A stretch of DNA of 64,000 bases from Solea solea (taxonomy: Eukaryota > Chordata > Actinopteri > Pleuronectiformes > Soleidae): assembly GCF_958295425.1 (NCBI RefSeq), contig NC_081141.1, forward strand, positions 19,895,680 through 19,959,679, written 5' to 3'. The notes beneath the pieces were generated by a model. The model was given only the letters and a program-made list of their open reading frames with translations. It was not told the origin of the DNA and searched no databases. Shown piece after piece: positions 13,049 to 25,797 of the stretch. The position numbers and the translations under genes were made by a program. How positions within the stretch are numbered: the first letter of the stretch is position 1; each line of letters opens with the position of its first letter.

Positions 13049-13126
13049 AGTGCAGAGACGAGCCCTGCCAGCAGCCTCCAGTCTCTACCCATCAGCCCTT
13101 GCAGTGAAAAATCCCTTCCATTTAAG
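13049..13126 (+). CDS. ccser1: CCSER1-like exon, Ser/Pro-rich linker
   Basis: A 78-bp exon of 26 codons, phase 0 at both ends, with acceptor tctttgcag|AGT and donor AAG|gtaaag, a good consensus. The peptide starts SAETSPASSLQSLPIS and ends SEKSLPFK. From memory, human CCSER1 has a segment of the same length in the same place with the same pattern (a SPASS core, LPxSP, then PFK), directly after the LQE that ends the previous exon. It is a low-complexity Ser/Pro linker between the helix and the coiled coil and contains several SP sites that could be phosphorylated (inference). Skipping this exon would keep the reading frame. The intron before it is 4326 bp and the one after it 9959 bp. In-frame reading continues past the donor into the intron for some 50 codons, but the conservation with CCSER1 ends at PFK. 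Confidence 0.87.
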
Positions 13127-13885
13127 GTAAAGCATCACAGATCATGTACCCGCACAGCATGGCACGAGCTGCATGATTCAGACTCATTTTGGCACCGGAT
13201 TAGTCACCTCCACCTAATTTTAGCATGGAGGCTTTTGCGTTTTTTTTTTTTTTTTCCAAGGTTAATCATCAACATCTAATCAATCAGAATGAGTGTTGTT
13301 GACAATATGACATTTAAAATACTTACATCAAGCGATGCCACTTGGCTGGTGCCATGTTGAAGTTTTGTTAATGTTAATTCACAGATGTCACCTCCAACCA
13401 GGCTCCTGTTAGGTGATACCTGTCATTAATGGGAGCCGTCAACCACGCTGGTGTTCTCTCTTATGCTCTGTGCTTTATCAGCACAGAAGTGCTGAAACTA
13501 GCGATCGAGAACATTAACGCTTCAGGAAAATGTTCAATGACGTCAATAAAGTGAAAAGTAAGCTCATTTCCCCATATACTTTCACTCAAATCAACTACTT
13601 TTTGCAACCAGTTGCAGACAGACTGTGTCCACTTTTATATACAGTCTATGATTCAATTTAGCAAACACACACAGACCTTTGTTATATCTTTAAACTATCT
13701 GACAGATATAATAAAGGGTGTCCTGAAGTGGTGAAGTGGGAGCTTCTGAACCAAGCAGCCTCTTCTTCAGTGTTGGCTCTACTCAGGAATTTGCTTTGCT
13801 GTTAATGTGCAAAGGCCTTGAGGCAAAATTTCTGCCAAATCAATTGTTGTCTGACATGCGGTTGAATGGAGTTATAAAACGTCGC

Positions 13886-14398
13886 GACAAGTCAGCTCGT
13901 TTTAATGTTATTGCAGTAGTATTTTACATGTTGTGCCTAAAACTGTAGTCTAGAGACTGGCTGTGATTCAGAAACGAAACTTTGAACTTTTTCCAGCCAT
14001 CATTTATCCGTCGTACTTTTGTTCGTTGTGAATTTGCCCAAAGGAACGCAGTTCCCATGCTTCTTTCATGGTACTGTACGGTCTTTAGACAATGTTCAAT
14101 ATTTGATTTCCTTGTAGTGACAAGTAAACCAGCTTGGTTTAGTATTGTTGCAGTGGTATTTTTCATATTGTGTCTAAAAACTGTAGTCGTGAGACTGCTG
14201 TGACATAAAACTGCACCTTTTTCCAGCAATTTGTGGGGCCATCATTTTTCCTTCCTTCTCACTCTTGGTTCATACTTAACTTGCACAAAGGAACACAGCC
14301 TTTCTCTCTTTTTGTCAACCCTGCTGGTGACACCATTGGATTCTTTCAATAAACGACCCTGGCATGGTCTTTGGACAACGTTCAATATTAAATTTTCC
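13886..14398 (+). repeat. Diverged tandem duplication, period 233 bp
   Basis: gacaagt occurs at 13886 and 14119, and each is followed by the same series of blocks: cagct, attgcagt or gttgcagt, gtattttacat/gtatttttcat, ctaaaactgtagtc, gagactg, tttttccagc, catcattt, caaaggaac, then ggtctttagacaatgttcaa / ggtctttggacaacgttcaa. The second unit is longer because of insertions. I recognise no transposon family. Short ORFs on both strands here are incidental. Confidence 0.75.
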
Positions 14399-15729
14399 TG
14401 CCACAGGCACCATATGATTGCTCATGTTCTCCAATGGGTCTCTGGGTCTCTAGCCTTAGGGCTTTCTCACACAATCCACAAACACCACCTAGTGCCATCC
14501 AGTTCCATTAAGGCAACACAGCAGTCTGTCGGTGGTCAGAAATATAAAACTGTGTTTCCCTTTGATCGGCGCATCTTCGCGCCTTTTCTCCCACGTCGGC
14601 GTCTAATGAGTCATAAAGAGATGAAATTAGAGAAAGGGAGAAAGAGCAGAGGAGCAGGGCAGGTGGTGAGGTGGGGAAAAAAAGGGACATATAAAAGAGA
14701 TTAATAATGTGAAGCAAAAGACATGGGGCATTGAATGGGGGTGGAGGGGAGGGGGGGAGCTGTGTGTTTTGCTCATGACGGACTCCAGACTCCTTCTGTC
14801 AGCCTAGTCCATCACAGCAGTGTGATCTAGATGAGATTTATCACTCTCTGCAGGGATTGTGTGTGTGTGTGAGCGTGAGGCTGTGTCACTGTGTGCAGGG
14901 TTTAAGTTTACCAGGAGAGGGCTTTTGTCAAGCCTTTCCCTGGAAATCACAAGTTCTTGTTAGCCTGTTTGGGGGGCGAGAGGGGCAGTGAGGACCAGAC
15001 TCTTCAACTCTGTGGAACTCTCAAGTTTCATTTTTTTTTAATGAATTGAAGCTTGAGTCTAAAAACCAAGGGCTTGGTATGTCACACAGATGTCGAGTCT
15101 GAGTGTGAATGTGTTTTTGCACTCAAAGCTGCACATCGTTGTGTGTTAGCATGTTTGCCCTCTTTATTGACCTACATGGAGCATCAGTGGCAGCTGGATG
15201 ATAACGAAAAAGTAAAAGATACAAGCTGGGACATAGCATGAAGACAGCATAAACACCTGGGTTCTAACCAGTTTAATAAAATAATAATATTAATAATGAT
15301 AATATTAATAAAAATGGAGGTTGGAACTGTATGTCTGTGGATAAAGAAACGCTATAGGTCCATCACACATCCATGTATAACATTGACTTATCTTTTTGCT
15401 GCAGGTTATTGCAGTCACACATCAACTGGTTAGAAATTCAAAAAGCAAGCTTCATTTCACTTACTAAGTAAGTGAGGTTGTGTGGGAAGAAAGTGTGTGT
15501 TAAAAATAGTTTTTGTCACGTATGAAGTGACTCATGCACTGGGTTTATTACCGTTTGTATCCCACAAGACCTTTTTTTTTTGAAGAACCAGCAACAGCTG
15601 TCATCAAAATAAAATTGGTTCTCATAAACAGGGATTAAAGGCAGTTTCTGTTTCAAATGTGGGAATACAACTTTTTTTTCAATTTTCTTTTACAAGATTC
15701 CTCCTCAGCTAATCAGAGAGAGATTTAAG

Positions 15730-16095
15730 AATGGCACAGCTAAGATCCTGCGGGACTTCCTGATCAAAGACAAAATGGTGGTGGCTAATCAACCAGACAA
15801 AGAGGTCGTCGATAAACAGCAGAGGAAGGTAGTGGCGATTGATTCGCCAACCGCAAGCGACAGCGACATCAAGAAGAAGGAACACGAGAAGCTTGAGAAA
15901 TACCAAGGGCTGAGAGAGGAGCCAGAGAGGATGTGGGGAGTAAAGGCAACTGTGGTCCCAGTGGTGATAGGAACTCCCAAAAGTGGGCGAGTGAGTCCAG
16001 CAGATATTAAGAACAACATCTAAGATCTCTGTCCAGAAGAGCGTAGTCTTAGGAACCACTATGATACTGATTTTGCACCCGAGCTTGGAGGAGAC
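15730..16095 (+). mobile_element. Non-LTR retrotransposon relic, 3' end of RT-protein ORF
   Basis: An open frame through 15694-16020 encodes, from about 15730, text typical of the C-terminus of a widespread fish non-LTR retrotransposon protein: KILRDFLIKDK, VVANQPDKEVVDK, KKKEHEKLEKYQGL, MWGVKATVVPVVIG. The frame ends at TAA (16021-16023). In the +1 frame immediately afterwards the characteristic ISVQKSVVLG continues, so one frameshift separates the parts. A deletion lies before it, since the usual segment between VVIG and the ISVQKS block is shortened. No reverse transcriptase catalytic domain is present; the fragment is 5'-truncated and dead. Family name not certain. The 199-codon antisense ORF is a shadow. 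Confidence 0.75.
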
Positions 16096-17416
16096 ACAAA
16101 AAAAGCCAGAGTGGGGAAAAAATAAATATAGAGAGAAGGAAAATAAGTAAGTAGGTGGGAGGCAAAGGCTAACCTTTAGACAGAGCTGGAGGCGCGGAAA
16201 AGAAACGGGTTGATGGAGAGGGCATATTGCCTGAGGAGAAGCTGAGGACTGCTGCGAAAAGGACATTGTTCTAACTCGACGATAAGATAGATTGATTTGC
16301 CCCCTCAAAGGGTGTGGGGGGGAAAGTGTCGAGGTGGAGGTGCATACAGGAGGAATGCATTTATTTTGATGACGTTAAGTCACATGAGTCTGTAAAATAG
16401 GGGGAAATGAATTCATGACAGGAATGCTGGAGACAGAGGTGACAGAGTAAAAAATGAGGGAAGAGTTTGAGGAGGAGGAGGGTGGTAGAAAAAAGCGGAA
16501 GGGAGGGAAAGAAGAAAATGAGACTCTGAGGGTGGGGCAAGGAGGAGATGAGAATTTGTCCTGGCATACCAGAAAACGACTCGGTGGGTATAAAAATAAT
16601 CCACGGTAGCCACCTGAGAGGCTGCAGAGTCACAGTGCGACCTAGTTTTAATTTAGACCCTGCACATGTGACATGATTTTTACCCATATTGTCCCAGTTA
16701 AAGTGGTCTACTGTGTTTTGGAAGCGTGAGATGTAGAAAAACCTCACACTGCAGTTGTTGCGTGACGTTTGTGCCTTTTTTAACTGACATTGTTGCACTC
16801 ACCTTTGTTTCCACTGACACAAGGGGCTTCTTTTTATAGTGAAACATCTATCACTGTGTCATGTGCTACCTAATTAGAAATTAATATTGTATAATGATAA
16901 TGACTCCAAATTTTTTTCAGCCTCCAAAGTCAGGCAGCAACGCTGGAAGCATGTGGATGAAAACACATAAACATTCAGGTTGCGAGTAGCCACGCTGCAT
17001 CTCATTGTACATGAATCAGTGTAGACATAAACAAAATATGATTTACAATGAAGTAGGACATCTCGTCCCTGTTTCCCTTCTTTGGTACGTCTAAGTTTGA
17101 TAAAGTTTTCTTTAAACACTGTATCTCTGTGTTGTCTCAGCCGCACACAAACAGCCAGGATTCCCAAAATGAAGTGTGTTCAAGCTCCAGTGCCTGCCTC
17201 TTTATCACCTCTCGAAATGTGTTGTCATGAGATTAGATCAAATTCTTGGACCTAAAGATTAAATCTCAACAGTGGTAGTGAGCCAATAAACACACTGCAT
17301 GCTGTTTGACTGGGATTTAATAGTGTTCATGATTGGCTGTGTCGAGGCGTGCAGGAAGTTAAGACCACAGACGAAGCTCATTCCCCAAAGGAGAAGAGGA
17401 AGAAATGGCTCCACCA

Positions 17417-17447
<31 letters not shown>

Positions 17448-17462
17448 TGTGTGTTTGTGTGT
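17417..17462 (+). repeat. (GT)n microsatellite, interrupted
   Basis: About 14 GT units followed by two TTTGTGTG-type interruptions. Confidence 0.95.
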
Positions 17463-18360
17463 CTGTCTGTGAGGCTGCTGCAGACTGCAATTCTTTTTTG
17501 TCAAACACTGAAATGAAAAAGTGTAAGAAATGTTAATAGATGTTGAAAATTTTATACCAAAGCCCTGCCACTGTATAATTACTAAAACATTGCTGGAACC
17601 TCCACATTATATACACCCAGGTGATCTCGCACCACCCCAAGCTCGTAGCATTTATCAAAACTGCTCAACATCAACGTGTTTCTTTTTGTTTATTTAGCAC
17701 ACTGCTGAAAGATGTTCATCAGTGCTTTTTTTTAGATCTGATCCATAGTTAATGCCTCTCTTTGTGCATCCTGGTCCCCCAATACTGTATTTCATCTCTG
17801 GTATTAAAAAATGAATGTCTGTGAAGTACAAACGGCTCTATAGTAAGTCTTATGTTTAAAACTACAGTGCACCATATTAAAAGATGCTCGGTGGCGCTTG
17901 TTTCGGGATGTCAAGGCAGGTGACACCTCGCCTCTGTTTCATACAGCGTAAATATTGCACGATGGGTTTGACAGCTTCCCCAACTGTCTCTGTGTGACCT
18001 GTCAGCTTTGCTGCCTGTTGAACTTTGAGCAAATAAAGTACCTATAGAGTTCGTGCTGCTGCTCTCCACCAGGCACACCATGTCCTTCAGTATAAATATA
18101 AGCATTACAGTGTCAGTTTGTCATGTACAGTATGTGTCCATCCAGCTTCTCAGACGGCTGTATTTTCAAATCTGCTCAATCATTTAATGGCAGCGTCTTT
18201 AGATTCTACCGACAGCTGAGTTGGCTCACAAAGACAGGTGACAGAGGCCCCGGCTTTGTATTGGACAGACTTGATGTGCAAATGACATATTTTTCTTCAT
18301 CTACTCTTTTCTTTTTTTAACATTTTACAAGCTGCTTTTCTTTGCCCCTCCTGTCAGCGC

Positions 18361-18384
18361 ACATTAATAGTATGCTATTAATGT
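18361..18384. repeat. AT-rich hairpin, 10-bp perfect stem
   Basis: acattaatag and ctattaatgt flank tatg. The arms are exact reverse complements. No associated function is evident. Confidence 0.75.
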
Positions 18385-18711
18385 CAGCTGGTGTGAGCAG
18401 GTCTGGGCATGTGTCTATGAGCTTCCCTATGTTTTTTTTTTTTTTAATATCCAGTCATGGACATGATGAGTCAAATGCTTTATTAGTGGGTATCCGAGCA
18501 GACATAATAGATAACATGTAATCACACAAAAGGACCAGCTTGTGCGATATTTTTATGCAGCAATTTTCTTTTATCCGGCGTTCATGAAGCTTACATTGTG
18601 TTACTTTCTGTGCTCAGTTGATCTGTTTCCATGCATGACCACTTTGTACTTTTGAATTAAAGTTGTATTGTATAACTTTTAAATAGAAATGAATGTCCGT
18701 TGCGTTCAAAC

Positions 18712-19634
<923 letters not shown>

Positions 19635-21257
19635 GAATTTATTTTTTAGATCAAGCACATATTCATGGATTTGTTTGATATTATTAAATGGGTTTAACTT
19701 TATTTGGAGCAGATGTGTGTTCACAAAGGGTTCACTGGTATTGTGCAGTGACATATCAGGACATATATCATATACAGTCACAGACACCTTACACAAAAGT
19801 GCAAGGTTATGGTTAGATGTTTTGGTGCATTGGCAGGAGAATTTATTTAACATTGCTGTTATTTCTCACAATCCCCTCGTCCATTTTCAAGTAATTGGTA
19901 ATTTCTTAAGCGTATTGAATTAACGCACATAGTAAACAACCCTCACATATTGTCAAATGTGTCTTTCCATAAAAAAGTAAACAGATTGAATAGTTTTCGG
20001 GCTAACAAAGGGAATCTAATTCATCTCCATATCCTCCACAGCTGGCTGCTGCTAGCGTAGAGTGACCTCAGCCGCCATACGAAATCACCTGAAGCGGATG
20101 CACTTAGATGATTTTGATCAAATTTATCTCCACCGGGGCCATTCCAATCACATTAGAAATAAATTCACATGCCCCGCTCTTCTTTCTCGGCCCTTTCCAT
20201 TCAATTCTGCTTTGAAAAATTGGTTGGAATGCCACCTGATGGGCAACTTAATGCGTATTCTTGGCGCTCCTTGTAGCAAACCGAATTGGTTTTTCAATTT
20301 AGTTTTAGGGAAGGTAATGTCCCCCTCATTTTTAAATGATTTTTGTATGTAATGCAAGGTAGGGCTGCTCATATCCATCTTGACTACAAAGTTAGTCTAG
20401 AGCTCTTTTTTTTTTTTTTTCACTCTTGTGTCATCACATTGTGGTTATATGAGGATTTCTCGGTGACATTGAACATGGCCTGGGTAAAGTGCATGACCTA
20501 TTTTTTTGACTCCTACCCATTTCTTATTTTTTTCCTCACTCGTACACTCAAGCCAAAAACAAACCGCGCGAGTGAATAAAATCTGTCGGGATTTATTCAT
20601 AAGACTGTCCGGAACTTTTGAATTACAACTGTGGTGTCACACATGCACGGACAGGGCACAGCGGCGTACATGCCTTGCTGTTTTAGTTTCTTTGAAACAG
20701 CCCCCAATCCGGGGTGAGATTAATTTTTAGTGGCTGACTAATGGAGCAATTTTCACAGCATGTTAATTTTTCAACCTCATTCAAATCTCATGCCAGTAGT
20801 GCTGTGCTTTCCACATTCCACCTGTGTGTACTGGAAATAGAAAAGAATATTATTTTCTATAAATACAGTTCCCCTCCCCTCTAAAGCCAGGTAAAACAGT
20901 CCATTCTGATTTTGCACCACTGGATTTCTTTGTGTATATTGCTTTCTAGGTCCCAACAGGGGAAGATATTGTTTTGCAACGTTTTATCACCATGGGTGCA
21001 TTGGCAAAAAGCTTTTAGCTTTATTATGCTATCAAATATTTTTTTTTTTTCCATTTTTTTTATATACACACACATTGCATGTCACAGGTTGTATTGACCC
21101 TCACAATTCATGGAGATTTTGGCGCATGGCCAGATTCTCTGTATGTTTGCTATCGTGGTGAGTAAAGTAGAGCATATTCTTGCAGCCGCTTAAGTATTTA
21201 AGTCATTCCCCAGGCAAATTGACTGTCAGGTGGTCAAAAAGGATCTGAACACCTTAC

Positions 21258-21259
<2 letters not shown>

Positions 21260-21291
<32 letters not shown>
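21260..21291 (+). repeat. (CA)n microsatellite
   Basis: About 16 uninterrupted CA units. Confidence 0.95.
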
Positions 21292-21293
<2 letters not shown>

Positions 21294-23085
21294 CTCACTT
21301 TTGATGTGAGTGAAGAAAGAATGATGGCTTACCTGTCTCCTTTTGCATCAGCTAGGTCATTTAAAGGACAGTGTTGTAAGTTTATGGTTCCCTGTGGTCT
21401 GTGGTCTCCTTCTGACTCTGTTTGTCTTTTAGCCAGATGGCTCCCCACAGTTTCAGACCATGACACTAAGCCTCAGGCTCTCTCTGTCCTTCTCCCACTC
21501 TCTCTCACTGTCCCCCCTTTTCTCACGTTTCCCCCTCACTCTCAGTCAATTCATTAGCTCCCTCCTATCCCCCCCCCCGTCTTCAACTCTCTCTAGTCTT
21601 TTTTTCGTTTTGTTTCCACTCTCTCCTTCTCCTTGAGTCTCACCCTTGAATATATTAATTAAAACTGCCAAGTCTGTAGCCCAGATATTTTGGTGTAGCC
21701 CGAGATCCTGTGGCAACTGTGATGTTCCACAGTTCAGCCAAAGTCTGCTGATGATTAGGTTTGGACAACCCTGACAGTGAAAATTAGATTGGCAGACATA
21801 CCGGGCAGGTTTTGCTGTTTTCACTTCAGTAACTCAAAATCACTTCTTAGTTTGTGCTACTTCCTGTGTATATATTTCGATTGTGATATGATTCCTCATT
21901 GTATGATTTACCATTTTCGCACAAAAATATACATTACTGTACAAAAGCAATACTATAATGACCATACATTTATTTTAAACATGTGTGCAGTTTTAAAATA
22001 ACTTCCACAAGTATCAACTCTTTTGTGTCAGCTTCCCTTACACTTGAAGAATAGCACGACCTCTTTCCAGTCCTCTGCCAAAGTCTCAGCTTTGTTGTGC
22101 ATAATGTCTGTCAGATTCTCTGTCTTATATATGAACAAGCTGTCAGTGAGATCAACTCATATATGAGCATGTAACGCTCACGCTTGTCTTGAATAAACCT
22201 GCCGTAATTCACAGCAGAAATGTTTTGACGTTAAATAATGGGACAAACGCAATCAATTACGGGTTCTAGTCCAGGTTTAAGAGAGCCAGTGTCGTCAGTG
22301 TATGTGTAAGGTCACAACAAATATAACATGTTTCCCATATTTTCTGTATGTGTACCAATAAAGTAAGAAATAACTGTTCTGCATCACTATAATTCACAGT
22401 ATAATTGGTCATGATAGCATAGCTAAAACAACAAAAAAGAAAACTAAAGTACTGTGCCCCGAGACTTTTGATAATACTGTATTTTCTAATCATGATGATT
22501 TGACTTTTTATTATTATTTTTTTTTAGCATCTGTGACACATAACATTTTTTTTTCTCCTCTGAAGAGCAACATTTTGGAGCCAGTGAATTCCTGCAGCTC
22601 TGCAGAAATTCCCCATAATGTGGTTTTTTTTGTGTCCTTTGATTTGGACATTGCACTTCGTGATATTGCGCTTTCTGTGTTGCCCTAGTTTGTGCAGTGG
22701 ACAAATGTGACAAAATCAATATGTCGACAAAGTTGTAAGCACAAACCTAAGTACACATTTGCTTCTGTTATTTTTAAAAGGTGCAATAACAATTGACTTA
22801 CTCTTATGTGGATTATCATTTTTCTCTCTTGTGTCTCCGCCACTTCTCTCCTTCTTGGCTACGTTAATGTCCCCTGACAACACAAGGTCATATGTAAGTG
22901 CTGTGTGCTCTGGGGTCCAATCCTGCTGCTTACATCACATGATATAACTTCATTACATGATACACACACACACACAGGTACATGTTGTTGTATGTTGGCA
23001 TACCTCTTTTTTGTGGTAGTGTTGTTGTACCTCAGATAAATCACGACTGAAACGTATGACACACGCATGTCCCGTTTGTGTTTAG

Positions 23086-23163
23086 GATCCCAGCAGAGAG
23101 GAGGCCTTGTTGCAACAGCTGAGGGACAAAGATGAGCTGATTCTCAGACTCCAGAATGAACTG
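23086..23163 (+). CDS. ccser1: CCSER1-like exon, short coiled coil
   Basis: A 78-bp exon of 26 codons, phase 0 to phase 0, with acceptor gtgtttag|GAT and donor CTG|gtaaga. It encodes DPSREEALLQQLRDKDEL followed by ILRLQNEL, a charged, leucine-spaced peptide expected to form about three heptads of coiled coil (Leu/Ile at a/d-like positions). The KDELI-xx-LQ-EL signature matches the coiled-coil segment I recall in human CCSER1, and the exon falls in the expected order after the Ser/Pro linker. KDEL here is internal and is not an ER retention signal. No longer ORF covers this segment because stops lie close by in the introns; it is supported by splice sites, phase and homology rather than by length. 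Confidence 0.86.
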
Positions 23164-25245
23164 GTAAGATCCCCTCGCTAAACATCAAATCACATTTGGT
23201 TTCCGATGAAAATGAAGAGAACGAGGTAAATTTTACTTTGGTGAATTGTGGTATTCTGAGCTCTAAAATGGTGTTAAATTGTAAAATGAAAGTGTTAAAT
23301 CGTCGGTAATCACCTCATGAACGAAATGTTGTCCTCCCTGATGAAGAATTCCACATCTCCCATTAGAAAGCAAAATAGAAAAGACAGAAAAAGAGATTTG
23401 AAGGATCAGTAAGATTGGAAGAACTGGACTATGATATATAATAATGACGTAAAAAGAAGTTATTGACTGATGACCCTTCAGTCATGGCGGTACAGGATTT
23501 GCAGTAATGGGAAATTTTAAGAAGCCCAATTAAGCAAAACGATTTACAAAATTCTGCGATTTATAGTGCCAGACATTGAGAAATGGAGGCTCTGCTCATC
23601 TAATTTTATATCTCTCCCAGTTTTCCTCTCTTGGTCTTTGTTCTTCTAGATGTTGAAATGAATAATTAAAGCAGCTTGAATATTCTTGAATTATTTGTTT
23701 TATGGATATAAATTAAAGTACTCAAAGTACGGATCTTTTCTGAAAGGTTAAACATATGCCAAAAACAAAGGTTTTACTTGTAATACTTTAAAGAAATGGT
23801 TTTAATAAGTTAGTTTATTCTTTCTTATGGCCCTCTGCTATAAGAGTCTACATACAGGAGAGAGAGAGTGAAAATAAACGTTAGGATTGTTTTATAGTTG
23901 GCTTGAAATCTCATTAGCATCACATGGCGTGGCACAAGCAAGATCAATGTAAATTACTTGTACCTGCTCGCTTAATGTGATAGCCAAATGATAGGGAATC
24001 CAGTTCAGTTAACGACTACTGCTTCTCCTCCTCCTCCTCCTCCTTCCTAACATATATAGACAGACAGTATATGTATTTAGATTGTATTGCCAGTGTTTGT
24101 TCCCATATTCCAGTTTTAGATCCAAATTTGCAGGATCGTTTGCATAAAGGCTCCGTACAGCAACAATTTGCTTCGTTTGAAATCCCATCACATCTTTAAT
24201 GTGTCACCTGTTCTATCAAATTGATGAAATGCAGACATTATGCTCGGCCTTCGTGGGATAATGTGCCAATGTTATGGAAGTATTTTGGGAGATGCCAATC
24301 TAATCCAATGACTTGAGTCTCATTTGGCATCTGTTCCTTTGATCACTTTCTGGCACTCCCATCTCATCTGTCTCAGTCTTCCCCTTTCTCTCCTTTCTTA
24401 TTTTCTCTCTCCTCTCCTCTCCTCTCCGGCTGTATTCAGCACCCAATCTGCATGCACTACCAAAGTTGAGCACATTTGTATTCAGACCCCAGACTTATCT
24501 ATGGATTCTGATGGCCACTTAGACTGCTACAGGTACATCACCCCCCCCCCCAAATTATAGGCAAGTCTGGAATGACTCAATATTCAGACCTGGAGCTTTT
24601 TTTCCTCACTATAGCCTCTCAAGAAAGCAGCTGTTGTCAGTCGACTGCCACTATTTAACAGTTCATGTAACAAAGCATTATCTTTCTCTGAAATTCATTT
24701 TCCAAAGTTAGTGCTGTACTTAACACTGAAACACCTTTTTATTCACAGTGAATGATTTCTTCCTGTTACTTCTAGTGTCATCAAATACACACAGCCTGCA
24801 GTGTATCCTGATATATTATAGGATTTGGCGATAATAAGGTAATACAGTATAGTGTTTCCCTCAGAATTAATTTTCTTTAGCAGCAGTGCCAGTGTCGAGT
24901 CAGAAAAGCTTTAAATTCAATGACTGTAGAATCATAGTAGATACTGTAGGATTCTTCACATTGTTATGTTTCTAACTTTGATTTTAAGTTGATTAACATC
25001 AAAATAACCATATAAAATAATGACAACCCCCGGAAATGACCCCACTCTGTAAAGACATTGTTGCATTGTTTCCAAAAGAAACCTCTCATTACTCATTTGC
25101 ATCACTTATTTGCTCCTGCATGGTCACATCCTCCTTTCTCTTTCTAACAACCAAATCAGTGGACTCTTGTGAAAACTGAAATTTAACTTAATGATCAAGA
25201 TGAACAGAAGAAAATGTGAGATTAGTCTAATCGTAAACACTAGCT

Positions 25246-25400
25246 CAGGGGGTCACCGACCTTTTTGAGGCCGAGAGCGACCTCATTTCAATGATGAATA
25301 TTATGCATTCAATTGCATACACAGTAATTCCAGTGCTTACTCATACAGACAACATGCAGTGATCCTATGAAAACAAAACATGCACAATTTTTGTCTTTCA
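25246..25400 (+). mobile_element. Possible end of an hAT-type element
   Basis: cagggggtcaccgaccttttt followed by gaggccgagagcgacctcat resembles the common hAT-family terminus CAGGGGTC(A)CCAACCTTTTT. No matching right end was found within the next kilobase, so it would be a truncated relic. Right border is arbitrary. Confidence 0.35.
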
Positions 25401-25503
25401 CACACACACTCACACAAATACACACCTACTCTGTCTCACTCAGGTCAAATCTTCATCTTAATGGCTTCAGCATGATCTAACAGTGCTCATGGTTGACTGT
25501 CTT

Positions 25504-25557
25504 AATGGAATACTTCACCAATTTGCATTTAGCTTTGTATTACTAGAATAGGGGTAG
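25504..25557 (+). mobile_element. Truncated copy of the 5238-5626 fold-back element
   Basis: Matches the first ~54 bp of the left arm at 5238 (ggaatacttcacc, gatttgcatttagctttg, attactagaata) with only a few changes. It then stops abruptly at the tail of a reverse-oriented SINE relic (gtcagtcagtcatcctc). No remainder of the fold-back element is seen on the far side of the SINE, so the rest was lost rather than just interrupted. Confidence 0.75.
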
Positions 25558-25797
25558 TCAGTCAGTCATCCTCTACCGCTTTATCCTCCACCAGAGGGTC
25601 GCGGGGGGTGCTGTGCCCAATCTCAGCTACATCGGGCGATAGGCGGGGTACACCCTGGACAGATTTAGAGTGTCCAATTTACCTAATCCCTACATTGCAT
25701 GTTTTTGGACTGTGGGAGGAAGCCGGAGAACCCGGAGAGAACCCACGCACACACGGGGAGAACATGCACACTCCATGCAGAAAGGCACTTGTCACTT
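25558..25797 (-). mobile_element. SINE-type relic, 3' part, reverse orientation
   Basis: On the minus strand it reads catgttctccccgtgtgtgc, gtgggttctctccgggt, cagtccaaaaacatgcaa, cagggtgtaccccgcc, then ggataaagcggtagaggatg and an ACTG-type microsatellite tail. These are, from memory, the characteristic phrases of a very common teleost SINE/LINE-tail family. The tRNA-like head is absent, and the segment between the gtaaattgg block and cagggtgtac is shorter than I recall, so the copy is 5'-truncated and internally deleted. Confidence 0.75.

Noticed and set aside
14231..14704. 157-codon + ORF
   Set aside because: It starts in the second unit of the 233-bp duplication and runs into purine-rich low-complexity sequence; no protein family resemblance.
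15709..16308. 199-codon minus-strand ORF, the longest in the window
   Set aside because: It is antisense to the LINE relic; its composition (Phe/Leu/Ser-rich) is that of a shadow frame and no domain is visible.
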